Positions 61,851 through 64,000 of a stretch of DNA of 64,000 nt are shown here, piece after piece. The notes beneath the pieces are model-generated. The model did not search any database. It saw only the letters and a list, made by a program, of their open reading frames with translations, and was not told the origin of the DNA. A program made the translations under genes and the position numbers. Source of the stretch: Candidatus Gracilibacteria bacterium (GTDB lineage Bacteria; Patescibacteriota; Gracilibacteria; BD1-5; JAGOOR01); assembly GCA_041660965.1 (NCBI GenBank), contig JBAZVH010000001.1, forward strand, positions 62,001-126,000, written 5' to 3'. Position 1 is the stretch's first letter. Every line of letters starts with the position of its first letter.

Positions 61851-62399
61851 ACCTCCATTCATCTCATCTTCCCTCCAATTTGTCGGATTATAAATGATAT
61901 ATTCACGAATACGATTTAAATCTTCCTCGTCTCGAACCACATATTCATAAAAATTGCGTTGCCATATATCAATTCACGGCATTATTGCTCGGCATCATTT
62001 GGTAACACCGATTTTATATCCTCTGATAATGGCGGACAATGATCTCGAAATAACATATTGGAATCAATTTGTTTGGTTGGGCAGATCGGGCAGAAAATAT
62101 TCTGCCCCTACGATACATATGATACCGTGAATATGATTTGGCATCACGATAAATGCATCTAATTCAACATTTGGATAATGATTGGGTATTTCATGCCAAC
62201 ATTGTTCTGCGATTTTTCAAAATTCTGTTGGATCCAATATGGGGGCACGATATTTTGTGCCTAGGGTTGAAGATATTCAACCCCTACGGATTTCACCAAA
62301 CAAAGATTCTCGATTCATCGTACACATCGTCACAAAATATGCTCCATTTTGCGAATAGTCATACTTTGGTAAACGAATGGATTGACGGGTTCAGGACAT
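61845..62399 (-). CDS. REP-associated tyrosine transposase (RAYT, Y1/HUH family)
   Basis: A 184-residue transposase in one frame with seven TGA glycines. Family motifs are R-L-P-K-Y-D-Y-S-Q-N-G-A-Y-F-V-T at the start, the metal-binding HUH-like pair M-P-N-H-I-H-G-I-I, A-I-I-R-G-Y-K-I-G-V-T-K, I-W-Q-R-N-F-Y-E-Y-V-V and N-R-I-R-E-Y-I-I-Y-N-P-T-N-W. Tyrosine of Y-E-Y-V-V or F-Y is the likely nucleophile region. The gene contains two copies of its own palindromes in frame (62088-62112 and 62241-62289). RAYTs are single-copy proteins thought to move or maintain REP sequences. Confidence 0.85.
62088..62112. repeat. REP palindrome inside the RAYT gene
   Basis: GGGCAGAAAATATTCTGCCC followed by CTACG is nearly identical to the copies at 61736 and 1465-1484. 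On the coding strand it reads I-V-G-A-E-Y-F-L-P without a frame break. Confidence 0.75.
62241..62289. repeat. REPIN-like pair inside the RAYT gene
   Basis: GGCACGATATTTTGTGCC and GGGTTGAAGATATTCAACCC lie side by side, bounded by GGG and CCTACGG, mirroring the layout of the element at 1435-1484. On the coding strand it reads R-R-G-G-I-S-S-T-L-G-T-K-Y-R-A-P with no stop but one TGA. Confidence 0.75.
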
Positions 62400-62462
62400 T
62401 TATTTCCGATTGATTACAACTTCAGAAGTTTCCATATTTTTGGAGGTGAAAGATTAGGAATA

Positions 62463-63050
62463 TTAAATACTGATTACTTTTTCTTTCAAAAAATATCTTC
62501 TCCTGAAAACTATTATAAGCACCATGAGAAGATTTAAAAATAACACATACCAGGAAAACACGGCATCATGAGAGAATATATGAGAGATAGCAATCAGATT
62601 TACCATTGCCGCCACCACATCACATCCATAAAAAGGTACGCTCTCTGTATGAGGATAATACCACGTCTTACTAAATGTCGGAATAAATGCTATAAAATCA
62701 ACCCCAAGTGAAAGAATAAGCACTAAAAATGGATTGCTCGTAATAGACCAAATAACCCCTATTGCAATAACCCCAACTAATACAGAAAAATCTAATCGGC
62801 TTGCGCCACCCATTCAGTACTTAAAAGAAAGAATAAAGTAAACACACGATCAGAGGAATTGTACTCCCGCAAGATATACTCCAGCTCACCGTGACTGTAG
62901 CAAGAGACTAAAAAACATAATACCAGTTAAGATAAATATCAAAAAACGGGTCATTCTCTGTGGTTTATATTCTCACTTATATATTGACCTAACTCCGATG
63001 ATAGGAGTAAGAAGGGCTAAAAAAATAGAAATAAGAGTGAGGGTATTCAT
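62463..63050 (-). CDS. Polytopic membrane protein of unknown function
   Basis: A 195-residue protein with six or more hydrophobic helices, read through four TGA glycines. Examples are L-T-L-I-S-I-F-L-A-L-L-T-P-I-I-G and V-L-V-G-V-I-A-I-G-V-I-W-S-I. The middle contains F-I-P-T-F-S-K-T-W-Y-Y-P-H-T-E-S, similar to the W-I-P and K-K-P-Y-E-E-N regions of the protein at 33865-34443, so the two may be distant paralogues of an unknown membrane family. It starts 19 bases after the neighbouring small gene. Confidence 0.6.
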
Positions 63051-63069
63051 AGAAATTAAAAAGGGTAGA

Positions 63070-63321
63070 TTAATTATATTTTTGCCAGATTTTTCTCACA
63101 ACAGGCAATGCCAAAGTAGAAAAGAAATACCCCAATGTCGGTACCAACGCGTGCAGATACCAATTTTCTATTCCGAGAAGCTTCAGATAGAGTCCGATGA
63201 CGCAATACGTCATCACAAGAATAGCTATTCTCCGAGTTCATGAAGTCTCCCATGACTTATCAGATTCGACACGAGCATTGCGAGATTCAAGAGCAAAAAT
63301 GCGAGATTCTATATCAGTCAT
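63070..63321 (-). CDS. Small membrane protein with charged N terminus
   Basis: An 83-residue protein. The first 30 residues are charged and helical (I-E-S-R-I-F-A-L-E-S-R-N-A-R-V-E-S) and could dimerise. Two hydrophobic helices follow (I-A-I-L-V-M-T-Y-C-V-I-G-L-Y and L-V-P-T-L-G-Y-F-F-S-T-L-A-L-P). One TGA glycine is present. A leader with a terminator hairpin lies just upstream on the same strand. Confidence 0.6.
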
Positions 63322-63332
63322 ACAAGAAATTT

Positions 63333-63448
63333 AAAAAACCGATACACAATAAATTACTGCGTATCGGGCCCCGCTCCTTTTTTTGAAAACAAGAATTTAT
63401 ATCTAGAATTACAAGAAAATGAGCGGGGGGTTCCACCCGAATATTATA
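63333..63448 (-). promoter_or_regulatory. Promoter and structured leader with terminator ahead of the small membrane genes
   Basis: On the minus strand a perfect TATAAT (63448 down to 63443) would start a transcript near 63436. The leader holds CCCCGCTC and GAGCGGGG, able to pair across about 40 bases, and then CCGATACGCA with TGTGTATCGG, a hairpin followed by six T ending at 63333. The start codon of the next gene lies 12 bases further. This layout is that of an attenuator or riboswitch, or a short RNA. No known riboswitch class is recognised. The interval 63449-63548 holds nothing else clear. Confidence 0.45.
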
Positions 63449-63548
63449 CTTTTGGTGATGTAGTCGCGTCTCCGTGCCACAGGAGATAGAATCATTGTAG
63501 CCAGTCTTTTATTATTGCAAGGTCCTTTGAAATCAGTACAATGCCCGT

Positions 63549-63923
63549 ATGTCTCTCTTTTCTCTCGATGTCTCAGCAATACTGGAAAGTCCAGTCGGAA
63601 CTTTACAAGAATTTCACTTTGAACAAATTCCCCCAGAAGATACCTTCTCTGAAGTAATCTGCCGTGGTGAGCTCGTGATGGATATCAAGCTCATCCACCA
63701 ATCTTATGGCATCGAGTGCGTCTTTGTAGCACTCAAGACAACGATAGACATCCCCGATGAATCTATTCAATCCGAAAAAGTAACACTTACCAATCAATCT
63801 CGAGAATTTCATCTCAAAAAAACTCCAGATGATTCCGACGATATTCAGTATATCGATACCCACAAACTCGCCATCGATCTCACACAAGCAATAGAAGAAG
63901 AACTACTGATTGCGGGGCTTTAG
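63549..63923 (+). CDS. YceD/DUF177 family protein
   Basis: A 124-residue protein with the DUF177 layout: a beta region (V-G-T-L-Q-E-F-H-F-E), then V-I-C-R-G-E-L-V-M-D-I, and an acidic C-terminal part (D-T-H-K-L-A-I-D-L-T-Q-A-I-E-E-E-L). In most bacteria this gene precedes rpmF (ribosomal protein L32) and is linked to 23S rRNA accumulation. No rpmF start is visible in the remaining 77 bases, which are AT-rich with a small hairpin. No TGA in frame. Confidence 0.65.
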   Translation: MSLFSLDVSAILESPVGTLQEFHFEQIPPEDTFSEVICRGELVMDIKLIHQSYGIECVFVALKTTIDIPDESIQSEKVTLTNQSREFHLKKTPDDSDDIQYIDTHKLAIDLTQAIEEELLIAGL

Positions 63924-64000
63924 TTTATTCTTGAATATATAAAAACACCTTCTCGCAAGAAGATGCTTCAAGGGATATACGAACATTTTATTAAAAAAAT

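Noticed and set aside
1..64000. CRISPR array
   Set aside because: No regularly spaced direct repeats with unique spacers were seen; the repeats present are palindromic elements scattered between genes.
63924..64000. rpmF after the DUF177 gene
   Set aside because: The expected L32 start and its lysine-rich sequence do not appear in the remaining bases.

Overview
This 64 kb window is AT-rich bacterial DNA that only makes sense if UGA is read as glycine (translation table 25). Dozens of conserved glycines are encoded by TGA. Examples are the P-loops of AtpD and uridine kinase, the SecA motif R-T-(TGA)-E-G-K-T, the glycine before the radical-SAM cysteines of Elp3, the DnaJ zinc knuckles and the DevB motif (TGA)-L-(TGA)-P-D-G-H. 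Real stops are TAA and TAG. This points to a Patescibacteria/CPR genome of the Absconditabacteria (SR1) or Gracilibacteria (BD1-5/GN02) type. All gene models below were rebuilt by reading through TGA, which fuses most short open frames into full-length proteins and uncovers several that are otherwise invisible.

Layout. 1-5 kb: a CYTH protein, a GNAT acetyltransferase, thrS behind a possible attenuated leader, and a U32 protein. 5-8.7 kb, minus strand: a winged-helix-like regulator and two large secreted proteins of unknown function. 8.8-16.5 kb: ndk, small exported proteins, an RluA pseudouridine synthase, lspA, a nucleoside hydrolase, uridine kinase and pheT. 16.5-22 kb: a copper island (SHOCT, DUF305, CopA ATPase, HMA plus DsbD-like transporter, cupredoxin, CsoR) with a palindromic operator at its promoter, then a pyrimidine-dimer glycosylase. 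22-28.5 kb: a coiled-coil membrane protein, an elp3 gene carrying an in-frame nuclease domain insertion, secA and tRNA-Ser. 28.5-34 kb: polysaccharide deacetylase, 6-phosphogluconolactonase, thiol-redox proteins and zwf. 34-42.6 kb: dus, membrane proteins, atpD-atpC and dnaJ. 42.7-47.8 kb: a STAS-PilT fusion, VirB2-like membrane proteins, an LPXTG surface protein and a pseudopilin. 48-54 kb: efp, tyrS, clpP and tig. 54-64 kb: a 1292-residue exported LTD-nuclease protein, an orphan response regulator, glyS, a REP-associated tyrosine transposase (RAYT) with its palindromes, small membrane proteins and a YceD/DUF177 protein.

How it fits together. Nucleoside hydrolase, uridine kinase, nucleoside diphosphate kinase and an exported staphylococcal-nuclease-like enzyme suggest salvage of host-derived nucleic acid. 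Pili, LPXTG and FN3 surface proteins and secreted proteins fit an attached, host-dependent life. Copper and thiol-redox modules suggest defence.

The most striking signal is small repeats that enter genes in frame. A C-rich palindrome family lies inside pheT and brackets a DUF559-type nuclease domain inside elp3. REPIN-like palindromes lie inside their own RAYT transposase gene. In pheT and elp3 the palindrome contains a TGA in frame, so the insertion is translatable only because UGA means glycine.
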